The notes below the pieces were generated by a model. The model made no database searches. It saw only the letters and a list, made by a program, of their open reading frames with translations, and had not been told where the DNA came from. This document shows positions 25,507-35,830 of a stretch of 64,000 bases of DNA, one piece after another. Positions within the stretch are counted from its first letter, which is position 1; each line of letters begins with the position of its first letter. The DNA is from Spirochaetota bacterium (GTDB lineage Bacteria > Spirochaetota > Spirochaetia > Treponematales > Treponemataceae), in contig JAEWMY010000007.1 of NCBI GenBank assembly GCA_023393015.1, positions 14,943-78,942 on the forward strand. Direction: 5' to 3'. A program made the translations under genes and the position numbers.

Positions 25507-27048
25507 CTATTCCGACGCGAGCCTGAAGCCGTCGCGGCCGTGCGATTTCACGTAGTAGAGGGCCTCGTCTGATTTTCGCAAGAGGGTCGCGAGGTCCGTT
25601 CCGTCGTCGGGATAGAGGGCGATTCCGAGACTGACCTTCATGGGGATGGTCCTGCCCGGGGCTTCGTAGGGCTTCTTGAAATTCGAGAGCACCCTCGAAG
25701 CGACCTCGGCGGTTTCGGACGCGCCGATCGTCTCCCACAACAGGATCACGAATTCGTCGCCTCCGAACCGGGCGACGGTATCCATCTTCCGCACCGAACC
25801 GTCCAGCCTCGACGCCGCTTCCGTCAGGACCGCGTCGCCCGACTCGTGCCCGAAGGTGTCGTTGATTTCCTTGAAGTTGTCGAGATCGAGCGATATCACC
25901 GCCATCTTCCTGCCGTTGCGCGTCGCGTTCGCGAGCGCGAGCTCGAAGCGGTCGCAGAAGAGCCGTCGGTTCGCGAGACCGGTCAGGGCGTCGTGCGACG
26001 CGAGTTCCTTTAATTGCTCGCGCATCCTTGTCTGTTCCGTCACGTCGCCGATGCACGTGATCACGCACCTTTCCCCGTCAATCGTTATGGTCTCGGCGGA
26101 CAGCATGCCCGTCAGGAGCGTTCCGTCTTTTTTCCGGAAATCCGTTTCCATGTTCCGGATGCTGCCGTGCCGTATCAAGGCGTTCAAGAAGGTCTTTCTG
26201 TTTTCCGGATTCACCCAGAACTTCAGGTCCCGCGTCGTCTTGAGCAGGACCTCGGATCGAAGGTATCCCGTGATTTCCTCGAACCCCTGATTCGTCTCGA
26301 ATATCGCGCCGTCTTCCATGCGGGTAAGCACCATCGCGTAGGGAGCCGCGTGAAAGGCCTTGGTGAATTTCTCCTCCTGCGCGCGCACGTCGTCAAGCAG
26401 TCGTTGGTTGAGCAGCAGGACGAGGGCCAAAACGAGGAACATCGCCAGGATGAGATACGCGAGTATCGGTATCACGGTGACCAGGTCGGTAGAGGCGTAA
26501 AAGTCGTTTCCCCGCGACGGAGAAAAAAGGACAACCGCGATACGGACGGCGTTGACCGCGACGTAGGCGAGGGCGATGAATCCCGTGAGCCGGGTGGCGG
26601 AACCGCTTTCGCCGGGGAGGCTCGCGAGGGTAAACCAGGCGATTTGGGCGGCGAGTATCAACATGCACGCCGAGAGGAGCAGCGTGCGCGCGCGGAGGTT
26701 CGGGACGATGACGGCCGCGTGGGTGAACGCGACCGCGAAGGCCGACAATAGCGCGATGTTGGGCCATTGCGGACGTTTCCGGCCGAAAAAATCGCGCAAG
26801 CCCGCGAGGATGAGCCAGGTGCCTGTTTGCACCGCGAGATTCGCGAGTACGATCGACGCGAAATCGGGTATCCGGCCGCGCGACACGAAGAGCACGATCG
26901 CGATGGCCTGAAGGGCGATGTTGACAAGCCACGGCGTGAGGCCGCGGTACCGGCGCCGGTACTGGCCCCAGAGTATTCCCATGATGACGAGGGCGACGAC
27001 GTTGGTGATGAGATTCATGAGCATGAGGGTTCTGAGGTCGATGGGCAT
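25507..27048 (-). CDS. Membrane PAS-GGDEF diguanylate cyclase
   Basis: This 513-residue protein has about seven hydrophobic segments in its first 215 residues, a PAS domain (about 225-340, with NQGFEEITGYLRSEVL), and a C-terminal GGDEF domain. The active site RFGGDEF is intact, so c-di-GMP synthesis is expected. The inhibitory I-site RxxD (RKMD) lies five residues upstream, so product inhibition is likely. The metal and substrate stretch DLDNFKEINDTFGHESGD is conserved. The ATG at 27048 is chosen; the TTG at 27084 has no support. c-di-GMP would link a membrane or PAS signal to motility, which fits the two chemoreceptor genes close by. Confidence 0.92.
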   Translation of the reverse strand: MPIDLRTLMLMNLITNVVALVIMGILWGQYRRRYRGLTPWLVNIALQAIAIVLFVSRGRIPDFASIVLANLAVQTGTWLILAGLRDFFGRKRPQWPNIALLSAFAVAFTHAAVIVPNLRARTLLLSACMLILAAQIAWFTLASLPGESGSATRLTGFIALAYVAVNAVRIAVVLFSPSRGNDFYASTDLVTVIPILAYLILAMFLVLALVLLLNQRLLDDVRAQEEKFTKAFHAAPYAMVLTRMEDGAIFETNQGFEEITGYLRSEVLLKTTRDLKFWVNPENRKTFLNALIRHGSIRNMETDFRKKDGTLLTGMLSAETITIDGERCVITCIGDVTEQTRMREQLKELASHDALTGLANRRLFCDRFELALANATRNGRKMAVISLDLDNFKEINDTFGHESGDAVLTEAASRLDGSVRKMDTVARFGGDEFVILLWETIGASETAEVASRVLSNFKKPYEAPGRTIPMKVSLGIALYPDDGTDLATLLRKSDEALYYVKSHGRDGFRLASE

Positions 27049-27360
27049 ACCGTAAGTATCGGCAATCCCGCGGAAATTTGTCAACCGAAGATTGTCGGCA
27101 CAAACGTCAAGGAATCCGTCTTATAACGCGATCATCCCGAGCCTGTTCCCTTGACGCCCATACGGGCGAAGCCATGGATGAACGCGAGACCCGCGAGACC
27201 GTGGGCCAGGCAGCTATCCGTCCCGATCCGAGCTCGTAATCGCGATATCGCGGTGTATCGCGTCATTATGCGCGCTTTTCCCCTTGCTTCGCCGTATCCC
27301 ATGCATATGCTTTAAGTAAACCGTCGGGCCTCAATCTCCGCCCGCGGGGAGGGGGGTCGT

Positions 27361-29229
27361 ATGGCAATCAGGATCGATTTACGGACGAGGATAGCCCTTG
27401 TCGTCAGCCTCATGGTAGCCGTCCTGTTGGGTACGGTCGTGGCGATTATCGGAACCAGGCTTGACCGGGATATTAGCGCCCTCGTGCGGGAAGAAAACAT
27501 ACAGATCGCGAAGGCCAGGGCCGCCGAGGTAGGCAGGATCCTTGATTCCTACTACTGGCAGTTGCGGGGCGCCGCGGCACGGGACTTTCTTCTCTCCGGG
27601 GACCGGAAGACGGCCGAGAGGCGCATGCTGAACGAGGTAATCAAGAACGTCTCGCCGGACGTCGGGACGTCCATGCTTGCCTGGCCCGACGGCTCCGCGC
27701 CTACCGCGGGCGGTACCTACGTGAACGTTTCGGAGCGCAGTTACTTCAAGGCGGTCGTGAAGGAAGGGAAGGACTACGCCATCGGGGACGTCGCCGTGTC
27801 CAAGGTGACAAACGATCCGGCGGTGATTTTCGCGAAGGCCATACGCGGTACCGACGGCGGCGTGCTCGGCATGGCGGGTTTCGAGATCAAGATGCAGACC
27901 CTTTCGACTGTCGCGGCTTCCGTCAAGCTCGGAAAGACGGGATACGGCTGGATTATCGACCAACGCGGTTTCGTAATCGCCCATCCGGATCCGGAAACGA
28001 TCCTGACGCTCGACGTACGCGATTCCTCGAAAAAAGGGTATGCCGGATTGGACGCGCTCGGCGAGGAGATGCTCGCTAACGATGCGGGAGAAGGATACTA
28101 CCGGCGCGCGGACGGTATGAAGATGATGACCTACTACGCCCGCGTGCCGAACAGTCCGGGATGGGTGCTCGCGCTCTCCGTCGAGCGCGCGGAATTGGCT
28201 TCGACGGTCACGCGCCTGCTTTCCCTCCTGTATATAACCTTAGCCCTCGGTATCGCGATCGCGATTTTCGTGTCCGTTCGCGTCGCACGATCGATATCCC
28301 GGCCGATTCAAACCATCGTGCGCGCGGTCGAGAACATCGCCTCCGGCGAGATCAGCCTCAAGGGGATGGACGTTGCGTACACGAGAAAGATCGTTGCGCG
28401 GACCGACGAGGTCGGAACGCTCGGAAAGAACATGGACAAGTTGTTCGGCAGCCTGACGTCGATAGTCGGGGACATTCGCATGGCATCGGGCGAGGTTCAA
28501 ACGGGAGCCGAGCAATTGTCCGGAACGTCGCAGGCGCTCTCGCAGGGCGCGAACGAGCAGGCGTCAAGCCTCGAGGAATTGTCCGCCTCGGTGGAGGAAC
28601 TCGCGGCGACGATAAAACAGAACGCCGACAACACGGCGCAGGCGGATTCCCTCTCCCGTCGCGTGGCGCGAAACGCGGAGGAGTCGGGCAGGGCCGTCGG
28701 CGAGACGGTGGCGAGCATGCGGGAGATCGCCTCGAAGATTTCCATTATAGAGGAGATCGCGCGGCAGACGAACCTTCTCGCGCTCAACGCCGCGATAGAG
28801 GCGGCTCGCGCCGGGGAGGCGGGCAAGGGTTTCGCGGTCGTCGCGACCGAGGTGCGCAAGCTCGCGGAGCGCTCCGCCGCCGCCGCGGGCGAGATCAACG
28901 TCCTTTCGACCAGGAGCACGACCGTAGCCGCCGAGGCGGGAAAACGGCTCGAGGAGTTGGTTCCAGACATCAGGAAGACGGCGGAGTTGATTCAGGAGAT
29001 CTCCGCGGCTTCGACGGAACAGGCGGACGGAGCGGATCAGATCGCCAAGGGCGTGACACAGATGGATCAGGTCGTCCAGCAAAACGCCTCGAGCTCGGAG
29101 GAGCTCGCGGCCACGGCGGAAGAGCTCGCGGGTCAGGCGACCAAGCTCGTGGAGACGATCGGGTTTTTCAAGGTTTCCGGATCGGAGGCCATGGAGGAGA
29201 TCGCCCGCGCGAGCGTTACGGAACGATAG
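27361..29229 (+). CDS. Methyl-accepting chemotaxis protein (double Cache)
   Basis: This 622-residue chemoreceptor has helix 1 at about 10-32 and a Cache-type sensor to about 280 that contains the classic [19 protein letters not shown]. Helix 2 is at about 282-305, followed by HAMP and the signalling domain. The tip sequence [21 protein letters not shown] (about residue 468) is the CheA/CheW contact. The sensor sequence matches dCache receptors for amino acids and other small molecules; the ligand is unknown. It has a strong purine-rich ribosome site (GGGGAGGGGGG) and no same-strand partner gene nearby. It differs from the receptor at 9632 in sensor sequence. Confidence 0.95.
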   Translation: MAIRIDLRTRIALVVSLMVAVLLGTVVAIIGTRLDRDISALVREENIQIAKARAAEVGRILDSYYWQLRGAAARDFLLSGDRKTAERRMLNEVIKNVSPDVGTSMLAWPDGSAPTAGGTYVNVSERSYFKAVVKEGKDYAIGDVAVSKVTNDPAVIFAKAIRGTDGGVLGMAGFEIKMQTLSTVAASVKLGKTGYGWIIDQRGFVIAHPDPETILTLDVRDSSKKGYAGLDALGEEMLANDAGEGYYRRADGMKMMTYYARVPNSPGWVLALSVERAELASTVTRLLSLLYITLALGIAIAIFVSVRVARSISRPIQTIVRAVENIASGEISLKGMDVAYTRKIVARTDEVGTLGKNMDKLFGSLTSIVGDIRMASGEVQTGAEQLSGTSQALSQGANEQASSLEELSASVEELAATIKQNADNTAQADSLSRRVARNAEESGRAVGETVASMREIASKISIIEEIARQTNLLALNAAIEAARAGEAGKGFAVVATEVRKLAERSAAAAGEINVLSTRSTTVAAEAGKRLEELVPDIRKTAELIQEISAASTEQADGADQIAKGVTQMDQVVQQNASSSEELAATAEELAGQATKLVETIGFFKVSGSEAMEEIARASVTER

Positions 29230-29352
29230 CGGGACGCCGCGTCGCGCTCGCGTAACGCGGACTGACCGCGAACTTTCGCTGGACAGATCCCGGCGGTCGG
29301 GGTCATACTGTGGCGTCTGCTCGCTCACGGGCAGACGCTGATCGGGGAGTTC

Positions 29353-31719
29353 ATGGGAAACGGAGAAGCGGCGCGGCCTGTCATCGGATTATTGATCAAC
29401 CAAATGGAAGGACGCTATCAGTCGCTCCTCCGCAGGGGCCTCGCGGATCTCGCGCGCGAGCGCGGGTGCGTCCTTCGAACCTTCGTGGGACGTTCGCTCG
29501 GTTCGCCCTACGGAAACGAGGACCTCTTCAACGCGATCTACGGACTCGCGCGCGGACGTGCGGGGATCGACGCGCCCGACGGGCTCGTGGTCGCGGCGGG
29601 GTCGATCGGCAGTTTCGTGTCCCCCGGGGCCATGACGTCCTTTCTCGAGGGCTTCGGGCCGATCCCCATCGTCACGATCGGTATGGAGGTTCCCGGTTTC
29701 GAGAGCGTCACGACCGACAATCGGGCGGGCATGAGCGCCCTCGTCGACCATCTCGTCGAGCGGCATTCCTTCCGCCGTTTCGCGTTTCTCTCGGGTCCCG
29801 CGCACAGCCCCGACGCCCTCGAGCGACTCTCCGCATGGAACGGGTCGCTGGACAAGTACGGAATTCCCGCAAACTGCCGCCTGACGTACGAGGGGGACTA
29901 CAGCTACGGTTCCGGGCACGCCCTCGCCGCGCGCCTCGATCCGGCCGAGCCGCTTCCCTTCGACGCGCTATCGTGCGCGAACGACGACATGGCGCTCGGG
30001 TTCCTTCGGACCATGGAGATGAGGGGCCTCAGATGCCCGCGCGACTTCGCGGTAACCGGTTTCGACGATATCCCGGAGGCGGGTTTCCTCACTCCCTTGC
30101 TCACGACGGTACATCAACCGCTGTACGAACAGGCGCGCGTAGCCGGGCGTCGACTGCTCGCCATGCTCGGTCATGACGGCGGCGCGACCGGAATCCCGGA
30201 CGAGGGGGCGAAGTGTGTCCCGATAATCCGCGAGTCTTGCGGGTGCGCCGACCTGCCCTCCGGATTCGAATCGCCCGCGGCGTCGTCTTTCGCGGGCCCC
30301 GTCAAGACCGTCATCGCCTCGCTCGTGTCCCGTCAGTCGAAGCTCCCGGAGCCGTGCCACGCGCAGGCCGTCGAGGCGCTCTGGTCGCTGTGCGACGCGG
30401 CGAGCCTCGACCTCCGCAAGTTCGTCGACAGGCCCCTTTTCCTGCAAACTCTCTCGGGTTGGTTCGACAGTACCGTCGAATGGGAGGATTTCGCCGACCG
30501 CTGGCACGTCCTTCTGGGACTTCTCCGCAAGGCGCTGACCCGCGACCTCGCGGACACGCGCTCGCGGCTCTACGCGGAGGACCTTTTCGTGGGCGCGTAC
30601 TCGCTCCTTTCGCGCAAGGGGGGAGAACATCACGCGCGGAGGCTTTCGTCCCTCCGCAACGCCCTGCATCTTTTCCGCGGCCTCTCGACGCGCCTCGGTT
30701 CCGCGCGCGACCGCGGCGAACTCGTCTCGGAGCTTTCGCGCATCGCCCCGGCGCTCGCCCTTACGCGGGTTTCTCTCTCGTTGCACCGGGAGGGCCCGAA
30801 GCCCTTCGGGGACGCGTCATTCGCCGACGGCGTTTTTCCCGACGGGGATTTTTACCGTGACACGCTTGTTTATCCGTGCGTCGAAGGAAGCGCGGGCGAC
30901 GGTCCCGTGTGGATGCCGCTCCTCGACCGAGAGCGATCCCACGGTTACGTGGAGCTCGGCGGAACGGGCGTCGACCCGCTCGTCTACGAATCCCTCCGCG
31001 ACCTCGTCTCGCACACCCTCGACTCGCTTATCGCGCAGGACGAGCGCGTGGCGGTCGAGCGCGCCCTGAGGGAAAGCGAGGAGCGGTACCGCGAGATCGC
31101 CGCCGCCGTTCCTATCATGGTGCTTGAAACCGACGTCATGTTCGGCATCCAGTACGCGAATCCCACCGCGCGGGAGGGCCTCTCCCTTCCCGAAGGAGAC
31201 GCCCTCGTCTCCCTCAAACGGTACTTCGAAAACGAGGACCGCGAGCTCGCCTCCGACATCGCGCGCCGCATCCCGACCATACGCGAGCTCGACTATCCGG
31301 GCATCAGGCTCATGAGTCCCCAGCGCAGGCGCTATATCCCCGTAGTCCGCGTCTCGGGCAAGTTCGACCTGAAAGGGAATCTCGTTAGCCTCCGCTGGAA
31401 CGCCCTTGATCCCCTTCCGTTCCTGAAAGACGGCGTGCTGCCCGACCGGAATTTCTTCGCCGGACACAAGATAACCGAGCGCGAGCAGGAGATAGTCGAA
31501 CTGCAATTGCAGGGATACCGTATCCGGGACATCGCCGGGCGGCTCGGGATAGCCGAAAGCACGGTGAAGGGCCATCTCACCCAGGTCTACAACAAGCTCG
31601 GGATCTCGGGAAAGGGCGAGCTTCTCCGGGTGCTCAAGGACGAGCGTGGAGGGAAGCTCGGCTTCAGCGCCTACGTCTTCTCGCTCGTCAATCGTCTCCT
31701 TTCCATCGAGGAGGAGTAG
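29353..31719 (+). CDS. PBP-domain / PAS / LuxR-HTH regulator
   Basis: This 788-residue soluble regulator has an unusual order. Residues about 9-300 form a LacI/GalR-type sugar sensor (PVIGLLINQMEGRY, VTGFDDIPEAGF) without the N-terminal LacI HTH. A helical middle part follows, then a PAS-like domain (about 574-665, ESEERYREIAAAVPIMVLE) and a C-terminal LuxR HTH (about 706-765, ITEREQEIVELQLQGYRIRD and ESTVKGHLTQVYNKLG). The ATG follows GGGGAG. Sugar binding would be relayed to the C-terminal DNA-binding domain. It lies just upstream of the lichenase/cellodextrin phosphorylase operon in the same orientation, so control of that operon is likely but unproven. Confidence 0.9.
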   Translation: MGNGEAARPVIGLLINQMEGRYQSLLRRGLADLARERGCVLRTFVGRSLGSPYGNEDLFNAIYGLARGRAGIDAPDGLVVAAGSIGSFVSPGAMTSFLEGFGPIPIVTIGMEVPGFESVTTDNRAGMSALVDHLVERHSFRRFAFLSGPAHSPDALERLSAWNGSLDKYGIPANCRLTYEGDYSYGSGHALAARLDPAEPLPFDALSCANDDMALGFLRTMEMRGLRCPRDFAVTGFDDIPEAGFLTPLLTTVHQPLYEQARVAGRRLLAMLGHDGGATGIPDEGAKCVPIIRESCGCADLPSGFESPAASSFAGPVKTVIASLVSRQSKLPEPCHAQAVEALWSLCDAASLDLRKFVDRPLFLQTLSGWFDSTVEWEDFADRWHVLLGLLRKALTRDLADTRSRLYAEDLFVGAYSLLSRKGGEHHARRLSSLRNALHLFRGLSTRLGSARDRGELVSELSRIAPALALTRVSLSLHREGPKPFGDASFADGVFPDGDFYRDTLVYPCVEGSAGDGPVWMPLLDRERSHGYVELGGTGVDPLVYESLRDLVSHTLDSLIAQDERVAVERALRESEERYREIAAAVPIMVLETDVMFGIQYANPTAREGLSLPEGDALVSLKRYFENEDRELASDIARRIPTIRELDYPGIRLMSPQRRRYIPVVRVSGKFDLKGNLVSLRWNALDPLPFLKDGVLPDRNFFAGHKITEREQEIVELQLQGYRIRDIAGRLGIAESTVKGHLTQVYNKLGISGKGELLRVLKDERGGKLGFSAYVFSLVNRLLSIEEE

Positions 31720-31855
31720 GAGCTCCCGCTGGGCGCGACGTCTCTCCGAAAACCGGTACTAAAGGTATTGCCCGGTCCGCGGCGTTCGGCGGCCCCGACC
31801 CGTATCGCGGCGCGATACCGCCGTTTCGTCGCGGATCGCACGCGCTGTTTTCGCG

Positions 31856-31881
31856 CGAAAGGTCGGAATCCGTACCTTTCG
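31856..31881. promoter_or_regulatory. Extended dyad upstream of the lichenase gene
   Basis: CGAAAGGT (31856-31863) and ACCTTTCG (31874-31881) are perfect inverted arms enclosing a nested CGGA-A-TCCG. It lies about 75 nt upstream of the GH16 ATG, a plausible place for an operator or activator site. Confidence 0.45.
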
Positions 31882-31956
31882 TACCGTTCGATTCCTACCG
31901 GTCGTATCTACGGCGTTTGCCGGGAGCGCGTAGACTTCATGTAAGGAGAATACGCC

Positions 31957-32736
31957 ATGAAAAGAACTGTCGCTATCGTTTTGGTCGTCACGCTCGCGCT
32001 CGTCGCCCTGCTCGCGTCCTGCAGCGGAAACACCGCTACCGAGGCCGCGGGGGAGGCGATCGGGGTTTCCCGCGCCGTGCAGAACTGGTCGCTCTGGGAA
32101 CCGATGAACTCGTTCAATTCCGGGGTCTGGAACAAGGCCGACTGGACGAACGGGGGGATGTTCAATTGCGGGTGGAAGCCCGATCACGCCTACTTCTCGA
32201 ACGGGCAGCTCGTGCTCAAGCTCGACAACGTCTCGAGCCACGGAAGACCCTATACCTCGGGAGAGTACCGCACGAACAACACCTTCAGCTACGGGACCTT
32301 CGAAGTCAACATGAAGGCCGCGCGGGGTTCCGGAACCGTTACCTCGTTTTTCACCTATACCGGCAGTCCCTGGGACGAGATCGACGTCGAGATCCTCGGC
32401 AAGGACACCAGGAAAGTTCAGTTCAACTACTACGTCAACGGCGTCGGCGGTCACGAGAAGGTCATTGACCTCGGGTTTGACGCCGCGGCCGGTTTCCACA
32501 AGTATTCAATCGAGTACGGTAACGGCTACATCAACTGGTACGTCGACGGCCAGTGGAAGTGGGGCGTGAACAATAACGGCATGAACGCGCCGAAAGGGGC
32601 CGCGATGCCGAGTCGTCCGATGCAAATTATGGTAAACTTGTGGCCGGGCACCGGCGTCGACAGCTGGCTCGGAAGGTTCAATTATTCCGGACCGCTCTAC
32701 GCCTACTACGATTACGTAAAGTACACGCCCAAATAA
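31957..32736 (+). CDS. GH16 lichenase (beta-1,3-1,4-glucanase) lipoprotein
   Basis: This 259-residue lipoprotein (signal ending in ALLASC) carries one GH16 jelly-roll domain close to Clostridium thermocellum and Bacillus lichenases. WDEIDVEILGKDT holds the catalytic nucleophile E141, the assisting D143 and the acid/base E145. Other family stretches are FNCGWKPDHAYFSNGQL, SGEYRTN, VQFNYYVNGVGGHE and MVNLWPGTGVDSWLGRF. It would cut mixed-linkage beta-glucan outside the cell to short oligosaccharides. The start has AAGGAGA upstream. The phosphorylase gene begins 11 nt after its stop, so the two form an operon for hydrolysis outside and phosphorolysis inside. Confidence 0.94.
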   Translation: MKRTVAIVLVVTLALVALLASCSGNTATEAAGEAIGVSRAVQNWSLWEPMNSFNSGVWNKADWTNGGMFNCGWKPDHAYFSNGQLVLKLDNVSSHGRPYTSGEYRTNNTFSYGTFEVNMKAARGSGTVTSFFTYTGSPWDEIDVEILGKDTRKVQFNYYVNGVGGHEKVIDLGFDAAAGFHKYSIEYGNGYINWYVDGQWKWGVNNNGMNAPKGAAMPSRPMQIMVNLWPGTGVDSWLGRFNYSGPLYAYYDYVKYTPK

Positions 32737-32747
32737 GGAGTAGCAAC

Positions 32748-35678
32748 ATGACAACGTATATCTCTGGCCGAACCGTACCGAAAAAACCCGAAGACGCGCT
32801 GAGAAGCCTGTTCGGCGAACGCCTTCGCGGGGAATGCGACGCGCTGTTTCTGGACGCGCGTCGCGAGCTCGTGGCGGGGATATGCGGGTTGCCCTTCAGG
32901 GCGCCGGTCATCAAGGAACTCAGGAAAGGTCCCTTGTTTCTCGCCCTCGTCTCGCGTCTCAAGGGGACGGGGGAGTCCCTCCTCGTCGACACGGGAGGGG
33001 ACGAGCTCGCCCTCTACTGCAACGGCGGCGGAGCCGTCTCGCGTGTCGCCCTCACGGGCGACCTCGCGGCCGAGATTCGCGCGGTTGTCCGCGCGGTGCC
33101 GTCATGGGCCGGCCGAATCAACGAGGCGGGCGAACACGTCATCCCGCTCGCCTCGCCCTCTCCCGGCCCCCATTTTTTCGCGAACCTGTTGCTCGGAAAC
33201 CGGATGGGGTACGACCACCCCCTGCAAACGACGCCGAAAAGCGTTGTCGACCGGCTCGGCCGGGGCAGCTTCCGTTCGCACGCCGCGACACAGGTGCTGG
33301 CTACCCGATGGGATCTCCGTCAGGAGGAAAACGGCTTCCCCTGTAACCGCCAGTTTTACCTCACCGAGAACGGAAAGAACGTCTTTTATTCCGCGGACCC
33401 CTCGAGACCCTCCGTGGCCTCGGGCGAGTGCGTCCACGGCCAGAATCACACCGTCATTTCCTACAAGACCGCATGCGGCCTCGGCGTCAAGCGGACCATC
33501 TTCCTTCCCCGCCAGGAGAAGGGTCTCCCGATAGCCTGCGAGATTCAGAGAATCGAGATGACGAACGACTCGAAGGCGACGCGGAGTCTCCGCCTCGTGT
33601 ACACCGGGATGCTCGGTCCCTCGAAACCCGGCGCGTTGCAGGAGGACGTCCTCTACAGCACGATCATCATGGAGGGCGGCGCCCTCTTCAACGACAGCGG
33701 CACGGTGCGCGCGGTCAGCCCGCGCTATTTCCCCGCGCAGGACAAGGACGACCTCCGGTTCCATACGACGCTCGTCCGGGGCGCGAACGGGAACCTCTTT
33801 CCCGAAGAGTTCTGCCTCGACTACAACGACTTCGTCGGCGGCGGAAGCCTTGAGTACCCCGACGGGTTGTCCTGTCTCCCGAACGAGATACCCCGAAAGG
33901 GTCCCGGCTTTTTCGCCCTCGCCTCCGAGCTTGTCATACCGCCGGGCGGGACCGCCGTCGTCGACAATTTCACCGGACTCGTGTCGCGCAAGGCGAATCC
34001 TTCGTTCGACGAGGGATCCCTCGGACGCGAGGTGGACGCCCTGCTTCGCCGGTTCGACTCCCCCGAGTCGGTCGCCGACGCCCTGCGCGAGGTTAGGGGT
34101 TTTTACGATTCCTATTCCTCGTTCTTCGAGCTGGAGTCGGAGCGTAAGGATTTTTCCGCGTACTGCAACCGCAACCTCCCGTTTCAGGTGCTCTACCAGA
34201 CTTTCGTTTCGCGGTCGTTCGGGCAGACGCAGAAGGGCTATCGCGAGATAGGCTTCCGCGAGATCCAGGACCTCTTCGCCTCGCTCTACTATTTCAACGC
34301 CCTCGGCGAGAGCGACTTCGCCAAGAAACTCATACTCGAGTGGACCGCGCAGGTTCACGAGTTCGGCTTCGCGAACCACAATTTCTTCTGGGAAGGGAAG
34401 GAGGCGGGCAAGTGGTCGGACGACGCCCTCTGGCTCCATCAGGCGGTCGGGCGGTACGTCAACCTCACCGGCGACCTTTCGATCCTCGACGAGAAGGTAT
34501 CCGTCGCGGGCGCGCCTGCCGGCACGACCCGGACCGTATACGAAACCCTCGCGGCCGCCGTCCGCTATTCGGCGGAGATTTCCGTAGGCCGGCACGGTAT
34601 CCCCCTGCTCGACCGCGCGGACTGGAACGACTGCCTCAGGCTCGACCGCAACTACGACGCGGGTCCCGAGAAGGAGCGTATCTGGCGAGAGACGGGGCGG
34701 TACGAGTCCGACTGCACCGAGAGCGTGATGAACGGATTCCTCGCGGTGCTCGCCATGAGGGAACTCCGCTCGCTCGCCCTCATGAAGGGCGACGCCGAAC
34801 GAGCGGCGTGGCTCTCGGGACTGTGCGAAACGATGACGGGAAACTTGCGGAAGCACGCGTGGAAGGGTAACGCGTACGCGCGGATCCTTTTCAACCAATA
34901 CCCCGGATTCGAGTACGCGGGAGCCGACGGCGACGGGATCGACACGGACGGATCCGGCGGAACCTTCTTCCTCAACAGCTTCTCGTGGTCCGTGCTCTCG
35001 GGCGTGGCGAACGAGGCGGAGATCAAGTCGATGCTCGAGGTCGTCCGGAAGAAACTCAAGACTCCCTTCGGCCTCAAGCTCGTATCCCCCAACGACCTCA
35101 GTCGCGTCGTCCCCGGGGCGGCGAGCGCCGAGTACTTCCCCGGCGACCGCGAGAACGGCGCCGTATTCAAGCACGCGAGCATGATGGCGGTATCCGCCAT
35201 GCTCGACGCCGCCAAGTCCGTCAAGGACCGCGCTCTCGCGGCGGAACTCGCCTCCGAGGCCTGGCGCATGATCGATATCGTCTATCCCGGACGCTCGATG
35301 ACGGATCCCTTTACCCTGGCGGGGAACCCGCGGTTTTGCACGCAATACAACAACAGCGAGACGGGCGAGAACATCGGACCGCTCGTGAGCGGGACGGCGA
35401 CCTGGTTCATTCTCGGCCTCCTGAAGGCCTACGGGATAGAGCTTACGGATTCCGGTCTCGCGATCGACCCGATCCTTCCCCCGGCGGAACGCTCGGCCGC
35501 GGTAACCCTCCGAATGGGAAAGGCGAACGTACGCGTCGAGTACTCCAAACCGGAGGGATTCGCGCGACGGGCCGACGGGCGATTCGAGCTGACCCTCGAC
35601 GGCAAGCCCTTCGACGGCGTCGCCATCCCGCTTTCGTCCCTGACCGGCGAGCATCGCATAGTCGCGAAACTCGCCTGA
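32748..35678 (+). CDS. Cellodextrin phosphorylase (GH94)
   Basis: This 976-residue cytoplasmic enzyme is an inverting GH94 phosphorylase matching cellodextrin phosphorylase in length (about 980) and sequence. Shared stretches include TTPKSVVDRLGRGSFRSHAA, ATRWDLRQEENGFPCNRQFY and SFGQTQKGYREIGFREIQDL. The catalytic Asp is in RADWNDCLR (D625/D628). NSETGENIGPLVSGTATWF is the phosphate-binding end. It converts cellodextrin plus phosphate to glucose 1-phosphate and a shorter chain. The start at 32748 has AAGGAG; a longer frame to 32640 overlaps the lichenase gene and is rejected. No signal peptide is present, as expected for an intracellular enzyme. Laminaribiose-type activity is less likely on this similarity. 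Confidence 0.93.
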   Translation: MTTYISGRTVPKKPEDALRSLFGERLRGECDALFLDARRELVAGICGLPFRAPVIKELRKGPLFLALVSRLKGTGESLLVDTGGDELALYCNGGGAVSRVALTGDLAAEIRAVVRAVPSWAGRINEAGEHVIPLASPSPGPHFFANLLLGNRMGYDHPLQTTPKSVVDRLGRGSFRSHAATQVLATRWDLRQEENGFPCNRQFYLTENGKNVFYSADPSRPSVASGECVHGQNHTVISYKTACGLGVKRTIFLPRQEKGLPIACEIQRIEMTNDSKATRSLRLVYTGMLGPSKPGALQEDVLYSTIIMEGGALFNDSGTVRAVSPRYFPAQDKDDLRFHTTLVRGANGNLFPEEFCLDYNDFVGGGSLEYPDGLSCLPNEIPRKGPGFFALASELVIPPGGTAVVDNFTGLVSRKANPSFDEGSLGREVDALLRRFDSPESVADALREVRGFYDSYSSFFELESERKDFSAYCNRNLPFQVLYQTFVSRSFGQTQKGYREIGFREIQDLFASLYYFNALGESDFAKKLILEWTAQVHEFGFANHNFFWEGKEAGKWSDDALWLHQAVGRYVNLTGDLSILDEKVSVAGAPAGTTRTVYETLAAAVRYSAEISVGRHGIPLLDRADWNDCLRLDRNYDAGPEKERIWRETGRYESDCTESVMNGFLAVLAMRELRSLALMKGDAERAAWLSGLCETMTGNLRKHAWKGNAYARILFNQYPGFEYAGADGDGIDTDGSGGTFFLNSFSWSVLSGVANEAEIKSMLEVVRKKLKTPFGLKLVSPNDLSRVVPGAASAEYFPGDRENGAVFKHASMMAVSAMLDAAKSVKDRALAAELASEAWRMIDIVYPGRSMTDPFTLAGNPRFCTQYNNSETGENIGPLVSGTATWFILGLLKAYGIELTDSGLAIDPILPPAERSAAVTLRMGKANVRVEYSKPEGFARRADGRFELTLDGKPFDGVAIPLSSLTGEHRIVAKLA

Positions 35679-35830
35679 CCCGGCCCGCGGAAAGGCGGGG
35701 GAAATACGATGGCGTTTTCCCCGCGTTCCCTGTATACTCCTAGGTGAATTCTGCGGCCGCACGGTTTGACCGGGACGGCGCCGTACGGGCCGCGCGCGTA
35801 ACGCGCGCGCGATATACAAGGAGTGTCAGT

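Noticed and set aside
33102..35819. A 905-codon open frame on the minus strand opposite the GH94 gene
   Set aside because: The plus strand encodes a full cellodextrin phosphorylase. The antisense frame is open because of GC-rich third codon positions, has no known motif, and is rich in Arg, Gly and Glu.
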